From Hypsibius dujardini (taxonomy: Eukaryota; Tardigrada; Eutardigrada; Parachela; Hypsibiidae): 20,197 nt of DNA. A model generated the notes under the pieces. That model made no database searches and was not told where the DNA came from. It saw nothing but the letters and a program-made list of their open reading frames with translations. Both the position numbers and the translations under genes were made by a program. Below, piece after piece: positions 1 to 9,500 of the stretch (positions are counted from its first letter, which is position 1; each line of letters opens with the position of its first letter). Location: contig LRSR01007668.1 in NCBI GenBank assembly GCA_001579985.1, positions 1 to 20,197 on the forward strand, read 5' to 3'.

Positions 1-360
1 GGGGGAATTGTATCATATCCTGAGTGATACTTGGCTTTTAGACCTCACGGTGGCCCCGACGATCCGAAGCACTGGTCCCAATTTTTTTCGTTTTTTTTCT
101 TCTCAAATCCGCTTTTAAAAGACCCCCGATAGACCTTACGCGGGAGAGATGGAAATTACCAGAGATCAATGTGCATGTCACGCACTAACGATTCTGCACA
201 AATAATTTATAACTTTTTAATTTTTTTTTAACTGAAATGAAAAACTCTCTTGTATGGATGTTAATGAGTTTACAGCATATGTTACATGTATCAGTTCAGA
301 TGACTCTGGAATTGCTTATGCCATAAGATGAAAATTACCAACGACACGATCGTGACTTAC
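1..360 (-). other. Copy A intron 1, homologous to the start of copy B intron 1
   Basis: Read on the minus strand, this aligns from the GTAAGT donor through about 360 bases with 6519-6880. Shared blocks include the sequence around 'aattatttgtgcaga' and 'gggaccagt'. This shows that the duplication covers introns as well as exons. Confidence 0.75.
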
Positions 361-557
361 TTGCAAGTGGTAATTAAAGAAATGCCTCCATCGAATTTGT
401 CCAGGTCACTGAGTTCCACGAGGAAGAGGTGTGAGAGCTGTCGCCACACTGGACCACCGGACGGTCCGCATTCCACATGTGAGTCCAGGCAGTTCTGCTG
501 GTCATATGCAAGTGCAGATGCTATGCCAAACAACGCCAAAATGTAGAGTGATTCCAT
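361..557 (-). CDS. Copy A of the 14-Cys secreted protein family, exon 1 (signal peptide plus first three cysteines)
   Basis: The ATG is at 557-555 on the minus strand. The 66-residue product starts with a hydrophobic signal peptide ending ALA before YDQQNC. It has cysteines at residues 23, 30 and 65, exactly as in copy B exon 1. About 50 of 66 residues match copy B; the differences are scattered and none disrupts the frame. The exon ends after TGC AA, followed by GTAAGT (donor at 360), so the intron is in phase 2 as in B. The remaining exons lie left of the window. The gene faces away from copy B, with about 5.8 kb between the two start codons. No known family was recognised; function is unknown beyond probable secretion. 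Confidence 0.82.
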
Positions 558-1230
558 CGCGCTCGAGATCCTTCTATCGGCATTAACAATTGCTGCAAAC
601 CGAAGAGAATGTGAACTAATGCTCTATTCCGTAGCCTCTCTGGTTCCTTATAAAGGCATCCGAAATTGCAAAGCTCATCGCAGAGAAATAAAATTTAGTA
701 CCCTCAATCGCTCATAATATGGTCAGATAACGCGGCACCCTCATCTGCAATATGATGAATGAGCTCGAAGTGTCTGACAAATAGATAGTGAAGGTATAAT
801 AATACCTTGGGGGTGCTGGTCATCACTGAGGGTTTGCATGAGGTAATACTTTAACAGCCTGATTGCGCAGGCGCACTTTCTCGACCGCCGACGGGCGGGC
901 ATCTTGCTTTTCTGGAAAAATGTCCGTCGTTGGCCGGTATAATAAAACCTCGTTGCGCTGCACAACGTGATTACCGACGGAAGAGCGTCCCTCTACTCGA
1001 ATGACCATGTTAAATATTCGAATCAAAATGCCTTGTTGAGAACAGAGGTAACGGCAACATGTCCTCCGTTCGCGCGTACGCACAAACGAGAGAAAACTCA
1101 GTCGCTCGTTCGTGCGTTCATATAAGCGAGAAAATGAGAGTTGATCAAGCGCACAATTTTAAAATCTTCCGTTTGAACACAAACCTCGCCCGTAGGGGGT
1201 TAGAAAAAATGCGCGTGTGCAATGTGGTTA
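558..1230 (-). repeat. Copy A 5' flank, inverted homologue of the copy B 5' flank
   Basis: On the minus strand this aligns with 5626-6321, from the leader back to the 'gttgccgttacctct' block. Its distal part (about 1120-1225) matches 4960-5050 of the copy B side. Small indels and substitutions are spread throughout, so the duplication is not very recent. No protein is convincingly encoded. Confidence 0.7.
647..656 (-). promoter_or_regulatory. TATA box of copy A
   Basis: CTTTATAAGG on the minus strand lies about 93 bases upstream of the copy A ATG. Copy B has TTATATGG at the matching place. About 30 bases further on, both have a conserved CATTAGTT that could be the initiator, followed by a conserved stretch (GGTTTGCAGCAATTG) just before the coding start. 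Confidence 0.5.
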
Positions 1231-1289
1231 ATACTTGTATATCCCTACCGACGAGGGAACACAAAATTCCTTGAAGGTAATGATGTCTA

Positions 1290-1859
1290 GTCTTAAGTTG
1301 TTGTTGAGAAGTTAAAACCGTCGAAGGAATTGCCGTCGTTAGGAGTGCAGTCGTTAACAGTGAAACCTCCCACGGTCGTAACTGTTAGACATCATGAGAG
1401 GATGAAGGCAGATGATTAATCGGTTAAACGGACCATCAGACTAAACGATGGTGGGTCGCTTTGTCTGGTGGGCAATCAGTTTGATTAGTGGACGTCTGGT
1501 ATGGACGATTCGGATGAGAAGATTGCATTTTAGTTATTTCGTTAGTAAGTGAAAGTTTTTACAGCAACGGTCCAGGTCTGTTAGAAAAAGTTTTTCGGTT
1601 CGTAGAGTAATAGACGCTCTACCATTTAAAGCAATGCCTATCCGAAAGGTGCACGGTCAGTGTGGATTGAAATCCTTACTCTCGACGGATAATCTGCAAA
1701 AAACGCGACTAAACAAACCAACTAACAAGGGAGTTCCACCCCTCTCGAAGGTGAAATCTTGCACATCCGTTAATTTTGTAGTGTGTGTCCACATTATGTG
1801 ATGCTGTTTCCATCGAGAAAAAAAATAACATATGGAAACAATTTCTAAAATTAAAAACG
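1290..1859. other. Intergenic, no recognised feature
   Basis: No exon, transposon terminus or tandem array was recognised. A loose motif related to TAAACxGxC with GGTC words recurs here and again at about 2120-2460, possibly a decayed old repeat. Confidence 0.3.
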
Positions 1860-1861
1860 TA

Positions 1862-2080
1862 CTACGTGGTGGTAATAGATGGCGCTGCCAGTGTTACCCT
1901 ATACCGCTTCAGTTGATTGCTACATTGCTACACTGATTGCTATATGTGGCGGTGTTACTACTAACTGTATAGTCTTTGTCAACGACAGAAATGAACCAAT
2001 AACGACTGTAGCCGAATAAATCAAGGGACTGACACGGCATACGGTAAAATTAACAGCGCCATCTATGTACCACCACGTGG
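1862..2080. mobile_element. Tc1/mariner-type MITE, 219 bp, TA target duplication
   Basis: The ends form an inverted repeat of about 27 bp. The left end runs C[T]ACGTGGTGGTA then ATAGATGGCGCTG; the right end, read in reverse, differs by one substitution and one extra base. TA dinucleotides flank it at 1860-1861 and 2081-2082. The interior has no transposase. TA duplication with short TIRs is typical of non-autonomous Tc1/mariner elements. Confidence 0.72.
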
Positions 2081-2082
2081 TA

Positions 2083-2925
2083 CATTTCGCCCCGGCGTCG
2101 ATATGCAGTCGGTTTGGCGATGGACGGTTAACCCGGTATATCGACGTCAGCTCAAATAGAGGGCTGTTTGGGTCATCATTTGACACTTCAGAACGGCGGT
2201 TTAGGACTGTGATTCCGGGCTTGGTCCGTCCGACCGCTGAACTGTTTTCCCGGCAGGTGGACGGTCAGGCGGGCTGGACATCGGAATCCAGCTGGAGTAT
2301 AGTCAATCAGAGTGGTAATTTGCCAGTCTGGTTGGTAAACAGTCGATTAAGGCGCTGGCCGGCTAGTTGAGTTGGTCACTCATAGTTTGCGTGAACGATG
2401 GTCACATAGGATGGTCAACGGCCAGTGTAAACAGTCGCTTTAAAAATCCGGACGATGGATGCTCAGTCCAGGAGTTTCGATGTTTTCGATTCGATATATG
2501 TCAATTCTTTACTAGTACTGCCTTAACGAGCACTATGCTACTCCCATTCCTTCGCTTCGCTGACCGTCAAACTTACGCCGCGGCTTAAGAGCTTCGTTTT
2601 GTCCCTGTGAATCCGCACCAGTTATCGAAAATCAAACAGATCAAAGCTTCTCATCGTTTCTCAAAGATGCTGAAATTTAAAAACTGAAGGACTGATGTCT
2701 AACAGCACACCTAACTGTTACGTTATACGAATGATCCCTTCATATTTTCCGAATGGAAGAACTAGGTGTCTGCCTAGTAGCGCGCCGAAGTCTTCTAGAA
2801 AAGTGCTCCCCCTGGTAGCCCATTTTTAGATTATGATCCAAAACTGTACCCCCATTGTGGTGGGCAATTCATGTTTTCTGCTTACCTTTCCGGTGATAAA
2901 TACTCCGTATTTGCATTTAAATATA
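2083..2925. other. Intergenic, no recognised gene
   Basis: Open frames at 2065-2370 and 2367-2588 show no domain, signal peptide or splice context. Words such as GACGGTCA, TGGTCA and TAAACAGTCG recur loosely between 2120 and 2460, suggesting a degenerate repeat. Nothing was seen in 2600-2925. Confidence 0.3.
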
Positions 2926-3539
2926 CATTAAAACTCGTTTAATGTAAACCTCGTTTATATGAAATACCTCGTCTATATTGAACTTTCCTTCTGCACTGAT
3001 TTCGTCCTATACATATAACATAGGGGGGCGAAACTTAATGTAAATATTCCCTCTATATGGTATGTTGAACAAATTTCGCGGTCAACCATGTAAGACGCAC
3101 CTCCCCTATATTGAATTCGAAATTTTTCCTTGAAAATTTTCGACGAAATCGCTCTTGTTTCTCACTTTTAATTTTGCCTGCAAGCCACTGCCGTGTCTAT
3201 CTGCGCATTGAGCTGCATGTGTTAGTTTTTGTACGTTCTAAATTTTGTTAAAATGGCACCGATCGTTGAAGTAAAACGCTGGCAAAGGTGCTAATTCTTG
3301 TCCAGAAAGTTTAGCTGTTGAAGGATCTCGGTCATACGAAACAAAATGCTGCGGCGGCTAAGTACGGAATTTCTACCGGCACTGAGTTTTACTGGGGGAA
3401 ATTTTGCCCCCCTCCCCGTCCCGTCCCCGCCCCGGGGTGCCCTTGGGGCCCCTAGGGGCCCGTAGGCTAATGTAAATTCCTCGTCTAAGTTGAACAAAAT
3501 TTTTGGATAATTGAGGTTTACATTAGACGAGTTTTACTG
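2926..3539 (+). mobile_element. Internally deleted pogo/Tigger-like element, 614 bp
   Basis: The termini are a 28-bp inverted repeat starting CATTAAAACTCG on the left and CAGTAAAACTCG on the right, both followed by a near-identical TAATGTAAACCTC block. TA lies outside both ends (2924-2925 and 3540-3541). The CAGT-type terminus rich in AAACTCG and AACCTCG is typical of pogo/Tigger elements. Within 3253-3400, frameshifted plus-strand reading contains the words KVLILVQKV and AAAAKYGIS, resembling the N-terminal helix-turn-helix of this transposase family. The DDE domain is absent. A GC-rich stretch at 3400-3470 fills the rest. Confidence 0.7.
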
Positions 3540-3736
3540 TAATTAAGAAAATGCGTTGGTTTGTTTCATCTTAGATTTACGGACGGGTCAAAAGGCTTGG
3601 CAGTACTTGGATAAGTTCAGCGTTCAACGAGAAAGCCGGCTGTAATTATGTAGCGACGGACATAGATCGCACACGCATGAGGTTAAGGATTTATTCCTTA
3701 GGCATAGAAATATCGAACTGTACAGATATAGTTTGA
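3540..3736. other. Short intergenic gap, nothing recognised
   Basis: This is unique-looking sequence between two transposon remnants, with no supported exon. Confidence 0.3.
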
Positions 3737-3984
3737 TAGAGGCGTAACGGTTTTGGGGGGCAGTTCGGCTTCCGAATAAAAATTCGAAACGCAGTGGGGG
3801 GGGGGGTAACCCAAAAAAGGGGCCATTTGAGGGGCAATCAAGTTATTTTCCATTTTCTGGTGAATCACACCCCACCCCCACAACTCTTCTGAGTTTAATA
3901 AAAAGTAGAGATCCCCCTCCGCGTAATTCCTCGAATCAATTTTTGAGGGCAGTAGTTCCATTGCCCCCCCCCGCTACGCCTCTG
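3737..3984. mobile_element. hAT-like MITE, 248 bp
   Basis: The terminal inverted repeat is TAGAGGCGTAACGG on the left and CAGAGGCGTAGCGG at the right end read in reverse. AGAGGCGTA-type ends are typical of hAT MITEs. The flanking octamers TAGTTTGA (3729-3736) and AAGTTTGG (3985-3992) match at six of eight positions, fitting an aged 8-bp hAT target duplication. G and C homopolymer runs sit just inside both ends. It encodes no protein. Confidence 0.62.
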
Positions 3985-4277
3985 AAGTTTGGGGGCGAAG
4001 ATCAAAGGTTTGATTGGAGCCCAAGGCGGTAATTCTAGATTTGGCGACAATGCTGCGAGACAAGACTACCAGCTATCCGTAGTTTGAATTTCTACCTTAA
4101 ATTCCATAAATAAAATGCCCAAACTTAGACTGCAGATAACCGAGTAGGGGGAGGGGGAGAGTGCAAGCACTGGACGTACGCCATCTTGCTCGTTTCTGCC
4201 GGTCCAGCTGCACGCGAATCAAAGTCCGATTCGACTGAATTGATTTGTTCTGTCTTGTAGCTTCGATTTGAATTTAG
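3985..4277 (+). other. Flank and possible upstream exon of the chitin-binding gene
   Basis: A plus-strand reading around 4178-4225 gives a hydrophobic stretch (TYAILLVSAGPAA), which could be part of a signal peptide. It has no in-frame ATG nearby and no clear donor. It is mentioned only as a candidate upstream exon for the gene ending at 4751. Confidence 0.2.
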
Positions 4278-4751
4278 TATGAACGTGGCCAATCAGATGT
4301 TCATGATCACAGACAGAACGGGACACTGCTAGCGGACGGGCAGCCGTCCAAGAATAAGTGCATCGATAACGGAGGTAAAGCCAGACACTGAGAAAACTGT
4401 GCATAATCTGGCACTGCATCCTGCAACAACCGCGTCCGTGTCTGTGTACTTTTTACTATGTCCTTCTCTCATTTTGAAGTGGACCTGGATCGCGGGATAC
4501 TGGGCTGCCGGCCGGACCTGTGTTTGAACGGAACCTGGGTGTATTCCGCCCCCGATTGTCGCAACTACATCAGATGCACTGGAGGATTTGCGGAGGTGGG
4601 ACATTGCCTCGGAGGGATGGTCTTCGATCCTGCCGGTCGGAGATGCGACTTGCCGGAGAAGAATCGTAATTGCGGACCGCCGAACGTTGAGAACGCTAGC
4701 AATCACGCTAGGTGCCATCGGGCACAGCAAGAGATATACAGCTACGGCTAG
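4278..4751 (+). CDS. Chitin-binding type 2 (CBM14/peritrophin-A) protein, 3' end in two exons
   Basis: I infer two exons: 4278-4374, ending in phase 1 before GTAAAG, and 4480-4751, after a pyrimidine-rich acceptor ending TTTTGAAG. The 105-bp intron joins the frames exactly and the gene stops at TAG 4749-4751. The last exon has the six-cysteine peritrophin-A pattern: C-x11-C-x5-C-x9-C-x12-C-x8-C (from LC to NC), with the aromatic residues (TWVY, NYIRC, VFDP) that contact chitin in the family. Such proteins are secreted and bind chitin in cuticle or gut lining. The 5' part and signal peptide were not found with certainty, so the gene is partial or broken. The tail after the domain (about 25 residues) is unique. 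Neighbours are transposon remnants, and no functional link to the flanking cysteine-rich genes is visible. Confidence 0.72.
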
Positions 4752-4954
4752 TCTGCTAGCTGGGCTTCTCTGTTTCGGCCTTTCCGCACGTCGTGCGTGA
4801 GCGCGTGAAAAGTGGCTTTCTGTTCATCTGCGCTATATGTTCTATTTTCTAACTTGGGAAGTATTTCAGATGCCCAATTCAAATTGGTTGAACTTTACGA
4901 TTTATTAATAGTCACATTTGTGATGGTTTTCGAAGTTTATTTTACGTGTTGCGC
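4752..4954. other. 3' flank of the chitin-binding gene
   Basis: No AATAAA was seen close to the stop codon. An open frame runs on from 4812 but overlaps the repeat shared with copy A and lacks an ATG. Confidence 0.3.
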
Positions 4955-5050
4955 ACGCGTACTTTTGCGACCACCGACGGGCAAGGTTGCTGTTCAAACG
5001 AAAGATTTTTTATATTGTGCGCTTGATCGATTCTCGTTTTCTCGTTTACA
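4955..5050. repeat. Segment shared with the copy A 5' flank (opposite orientation)
   Basis: This aligns with the reverse complement of about 1120-1225, sharing words such as 'gttcaaacg', 'gcgcttgatc' and 'ttttctcg'. A second, oppositely oriented relative lies at 5476-5622. Confidence 0.55.
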
Positions 5051-5475
5051 GACTGATTGCGAGACACTTTTTTGGCGACCGAGGCCGCGCGATTTTGGCA
5101 TTTATTTGGAGAAATTCTCCTCGTTCGTCGGCTATGCTAAAGTATCGTTGCGTGTCAAACATGACCGAAGGAAGATGATGGGCTTACTCGAGCCACAAGT
5201 TCATGTACTAGTACATGTACTGGAATCAGATTGGCTCGTTGAATATTTCTAGCCTAAAGACTGCGTCAATCAAAAGCTTTTGACCACAAGACTACAGTCA
5301 AATTTGTGAATGAGAGCAGGGATTTGACTTCTGCGCCTACTTTATTTTGTGGCGGATTGTTCACAGACATCTGTACATAGCAGACCGTAAATTTAACTTA
5401 GTCATTGCATTACCACACTACCTCTGTTGCGATAGTGCTGAGCGCTCTTTAGCCCCTGGGGCAGAGCATCTCTTT
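5051..5475. other. Copy B-side sequence without counterpart in copy A
   Basis: No gene was recognised. A 16-bp perfect palindrome, CATGTACTAGTACATG, is at 5202-5217. Sequence homologous to the copy A flank breaks near 5050 and resumes near 5626. Confidence 0.35.
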
Positions 5476-5622
5476 CGTTGGCGGAAACGCGCAAACGGAG
5501 AAAACACTGATTGCGTGTTCGTACGTTCGCCAAAACGCGCAACCGAGTCATTCAGGCGAGAAACTTGAAAATGTCCCGTTTGGGAAACAAACTCGCGCGG
5601 GCTTAGTAAAAAAAAGGTGTCC
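5476..5622. repeat. Inverted relative of the 5' flank repeat
   Basis: This aligns with about 1080-1225 in the same orientation (for example 'ccgtttg', 'aaacaaactcgc' and 'gcgagaaa'), the opposite of the adjacent 5626-6321 block. It therefore forms an imperfect inverted repeat with 4955-5050 and with 5626-5700. Confidence 0.45.
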
Positions 5623-5948
5623 GCAACAAATCATATATGAACGCACTAACGAGCGACTGAGCTTTCTCTCGTTTGTGCGTATGCGCGAACGGAAGATATG
5701 TTGCCGTTACCTCTCTGTTATCAACAAGTCTTTTTGATTCGAATATTTAACATTGTGAGTCGAGTAGAGGAACGCTCTTTCGTTGATATTAACATTTTGC
5801 AGCGCAACGAGGTTTTGTCATGCCGACGAACGAAGGACATTTGTCCAGAAAAAGCAAGAAACCCGCCCCTCTGCGGTCGACTGATTGCGCGTGCGCAATC
5901 AGGCTATTCAAGTATTACCTCATACACGCCCTCGTAGATAGCTAATAC

Positions 5949-6067
5949 AGTTTTCGCAAACGGTATATCGCACGGTATAGCGGTACAGTATAGAAAACTG
6001 AACTGGGGTCCGAGAGAGTTTTCTATACTGTACCGCTATACCGTGCGATATACCGTTTGCGAAAACT
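5949..6067. mobile_element. 119-bp foldback element with perfect 51-bp arms
   Basis: 5949-5999 and 6017-6067 are exact reverse complements over 51 bp, separated by a 17-bp loop (6000-6016). CTAATA occurs directly outside the right arm (6068-6073) and one base outside the left arm (5942-5947), suggesting a target-site duplication. Copy A lacks it at the homologous site, so it arrived after the duplication. The superfamily is unknown. If transcribed it would give a long perfect RNA hairpin. Confidence 0.75.
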
Positions 6068-6222
6068 CTAATATTTCCACAGTACTACCATGCATTCACT
6101 GTCTATTTGTCGAGCGCAAACCCACTCTCCAGATTGCAGTGCCGTGTTATCTGACCCTATCGTGAGCGATTGTGGGTTTGGAGTTATATCTTTTTGTGCT
6201 CAGGCTTGAAAATTGGATGCGG

Positions 6223-6230
6223 TTATATGG
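6223..6230 (+). promoter_or_regulatory. TATA box of copy B
   Basis: TTATATGG lies about 95 bases before the ATG, at the same distance as the TATA box of copy A. A probable initiator (CCATTAG, about 6255-6261) follows about 30 bases downstream. Confidence 0.5.
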
Positions 6231-6321
6231 AAAACAGCGAGGCTTCGGAACATTCCATTAGTTTATGCTACACTTTTGGTTTGCAGCAATTGCTAATGCC
6301 GATAGACGGATCTCGAGAGCG

Positions 6322-6518
6322 ATGGAATATCTCTACATTTTGGCGTTATTTGGCATATCGTCTGCACTTGCATATGATCAGCAGAATTGCCGGGGTTCAC
6401 ATGTAGAATGCGGACCGTCCGGTGATCCGGTGTGGCAGCAGCTGGCACAGCTCTTCCTCGCGGAACTCAGTGATCCAGACAACTTTGATGGAGGCATTGC
6501 TTTCATGGCCGCTTGCAA
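6322..6518 (+). CDS. Copy B exon 1: signal peptide and cysteines 1-3
   Basis: It encodes residues 1-66, with the Lys66 codon split AA|G. It resembles the second half of exon 3 (SC-x4-C ... VCK against NC-x6-C ... ACK), so exon 1 carries the first segment of unit 1. The donor is GTAAGT at 6519. Confidence 0.85.
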
Positions 6519-9500
6519 GTAAGTCACGGTTGTGTCGTTGGGAATTTTTACATTATGTCATAAGCAGTTCCAGAGCCATCTGAACTAATATATGTAACAT
6601 ATACCGTGAACTCATTCACACTCATACAAGAGATTTTCGTTTCATTGAATAAATAAATAAACTTTAAGAGTTGTAAATTATTTGTGCAGAACTGTTAGTG
6701 CGTGATATGCAGTTTGATTTGTGGTAGTTTCCATTTCCTCCGAGTAAAGTCTTTCAGGGGCGGGGCGGGGGGGGGGTTACACGAATTATCTTCCATGAAG
6801 ATCAGCCAGGAAATATTTTAGGGTCTTTCTAAATCGCATTCGAAAAAAAACTTGGGACCAGTATTCCGGATCATCTGGATCATNTTATTTTTTCGATAAG
6901 TTTCTTTAGACCGCCTCTGTAAGACCCCAAAAAAATCCCCTGGGTGTTCCCCGGGTTTGATTCGGTAATCCCCCTGGTAGGCTTCTTGCGGCTCTGATTT
7001 TGGCAGACTGATGTTAATACTGTACTGCCGCGTGGAAGTGGTGGGAGCGTTGTTCGATCGATTGAGCGTTCGATTCTTATGACCAGTATGTTCTTATGTT
7101 CAGTAAATTTTGGCCGACAATTACAGTCCAGCAATCAGTCAATCTTTACTTACTACTACTTTGGGATGCCAAAATTTACTGCTTACAAATTAGAATCCAC
7201 TTCCTCCGCCTCTCCAATAAACGACTCTTCATTAAAAATACTAATTTCCATATGATCACTTCCTTCGTCGGTGCAGACTATTTGGTTATCAAACATGGCC
7301 TCTAACTCGCTATCTTCGACAGTAGTCACACCGACTCGTTCTTCACCGTTCACGACAGTAATCTGATCTGCACCAAAAATCTCGACTTTCACAAATGATT
7401 TTTTTATCGTCAGAGAATCGACATTATACCAAGCGCGAGACACCATCCCGATGAAGTCCTGCCGGCCGGGTTTCTTTGAAAAGCTGCTTGGAGTGAAGGA
7501 TTCGTTTTTGTTTTGCCATTTCGCGTATTCCGCTTTCATGTGCGATTTGAAGACGTTGTTTACCATCACATCTAAGGGCTGCCATTTTCCTGTCATCCCT
7601 GCAGGAATGAGGATCTGCGAGACATTTCTTCCCTCAAAATTTTCACCTTCAATCCAGTTCGTAAACGCTAAAATTATCTCTGATGAGCACTATCTCATCG
7701 CCTTCCACCGGGAAGTTCTGCTTGATGTATTCTTCGTCTTTTTCTTGATTCCACCAAGCGCTGTGAGAGCTTGTGGTGACAACAAGCGTTTTCCTGATCT
7801 TCTCCAACAGTTTGCCAGTCTTGGCTGCGCTCTTGAACACGATCACCGCGGGATACTTGATGCCGTCTGCCGCGACAGTCAAAATTATCGTAAATCCTTC
7901 TTTCTCACCAGGTGACTAAATCGCTTCCACCTGACCGCCCAGTTACCTCGTCCTTCTCGCCGAATTTCGTTTTCGGTTTGGGTGAGTCGTGGCGCGATAG
8001 CAAAAGCGGAATCGCTTTTTGAATTGCCAGAGCCAACCTGCGGACGCCTTGAAATCGGTATATCCGAGATGCTTAGCCATTTGGAGAGCCTTTTCGGCGA
8101 TGTCACAGTGGCGTATAATCCGACATCTTGCCCTCTCCGAACAAATCCAAACGTTGTGTTCCGTTTTTAAATCCGAATAAAATGGGCGTCTTTTGTACCG
8201 GGATTTGGGTGGCAGATTCTTGCCTCTAGAATCAGCGGAAGCGTGGAATAATTGGCCGTATGTCAGCCAATCAACAGTCAAGAGCAAACATCAACAGCTG
8301 TAACGTGACAATCAACGAATAAATTTAGGCAGTAATATACATACCTCAACCAGTTTTCCATTTTCCGCAACGGAAAGACCTCCTGCTTGGCAACAGCGCT
8401 TGTGATAAGTTTGAACGACGGTAGCGTGCCAATATGCATGCTTTCTCATCAACAGTGTAGAGATTTTGATCCTTCGCCATTGAGTAAACTAAGAATGCTA
8501 AACATTAAGGAAGAAATGACCCGAATCTAGCACGAAAAAGTAGACCAAAAAAAGACTGATCAACAATCAACAGTGTAGGCTTGTTCCGCGGTTGTTGAAT
8601 CAATCAAGCCCGGGTCTGAATTTACGAACGCTCAATCAACTGAACAACGCTCCCACCACTTCCTTGCGGCAGTACAGTACAGCATATTTTTACTCCCTTC
8701 ACTTTTTAAGTCTGTTTGCCAGATTTTGTGATTCCCCATTCTCATTCTCCCCCCCCCCTTTTCGGATATAACCCCCCAAATGCATCACCGCAATACGTCA
8801 TTCCGATTTCATGTTACCTAAATTTTCCTAAATTAACTCAATGAAGTTTTGTTTCAATTTTGGCTTTGTGTCCAGGCGAATTCAGGCACGCACAAAATGT
8901 GTGTGGGACTACGAAGAACGGTGCTCAAGCGGACCATTGTCAGCATTAACCAGTGAAGCCAAGACGGATCTCCTTATGGCCAATGTATGCGACGTCCCAG
9001 ATCTGACAGAAAAGGCCATAGTCTTGATTAAGTGCCTTGACATGGCAAAAGGCAAGAATCAAGACGTGTGCAGACTGAAGGCGATGAAAGCAACTCAAGC
9101 AACGGCTGCTGACGTGCTTTCCAATCACAAATCAACTGATCGGTCAACAAACAAAATTATTTGCTGGTATGAAATATGAAACACCCCCATTGACCTGTCG
9201 CTCCTGTGATATTTTCGTTCTTCGATAGTCTCTTCCAGAATATGGCAGCTTGTCATCGACCGATTTTCCAAGAGAAATGCACCGGACCTTTTATGTTCAC
9301 GTTGGTTGCTCGGATGGGTGGACATGAACCAGTCGCGGTGCTGGATAACTTAATCGAAAAAATTTTTAAGATCTACAACTGCAATAAAGACGTCCTTGCC
9401 AGTTGCCCCCAATCCACAAGGATTTCGGATGAAGATGCTCCCACGAATGAGGTCGAAAACGTCGACGCTGAGGACGGTGAAACTATTGGAGGTGATGAGG

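Larger units (their letters stand above)
5626..6321 (+). repeat. Copy B 5' flank, inverted homologue of the copy A 5' flank
   Basis: Homology with the reverse complement of 558-1120 extends from 'atatgaacgcac' to the base before the start codon, apart from a foldback insertion at 5949-6067. A 10-bp-arm palindrome, CTGATTGCGC-GT-GCGCAATCAG, is at 5881-5902; in A the same spot is only partly palindromic. Confidence 0.7.

Noticed and set aside
328-546. Plus-strand open frame over copy A exon 1
   Set aside because: It is the antisense shadow of the minus-strand signal peptide exon.
2065-2370. 101-codon plus-strand open frame
   Set aside because: It begins inside the TIR of a MITE and shows no recognisable domain.
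3698-3961. 87-codon minus-strand open frame
   Set aside because: It lies inside the hAT-like MITE and includes homopolymer-derived residues.
4329-4730. 133-codon minus-strand open frame
   Set aside because: It is antisense to the chitin-binding exons, whose six-cysteine pattern and splice sites are far better support.
4812-5252. 146-codon open frame on the plus strand
   Set aside because: It starts at GTG, lies across the repeat shared with the copy A flank, and shows no domain or splice context.
7451-7915. 154-codon plus-strand open frame in intron 1
   Set aside because: It is antisense to the pogo-like transposase remnant.
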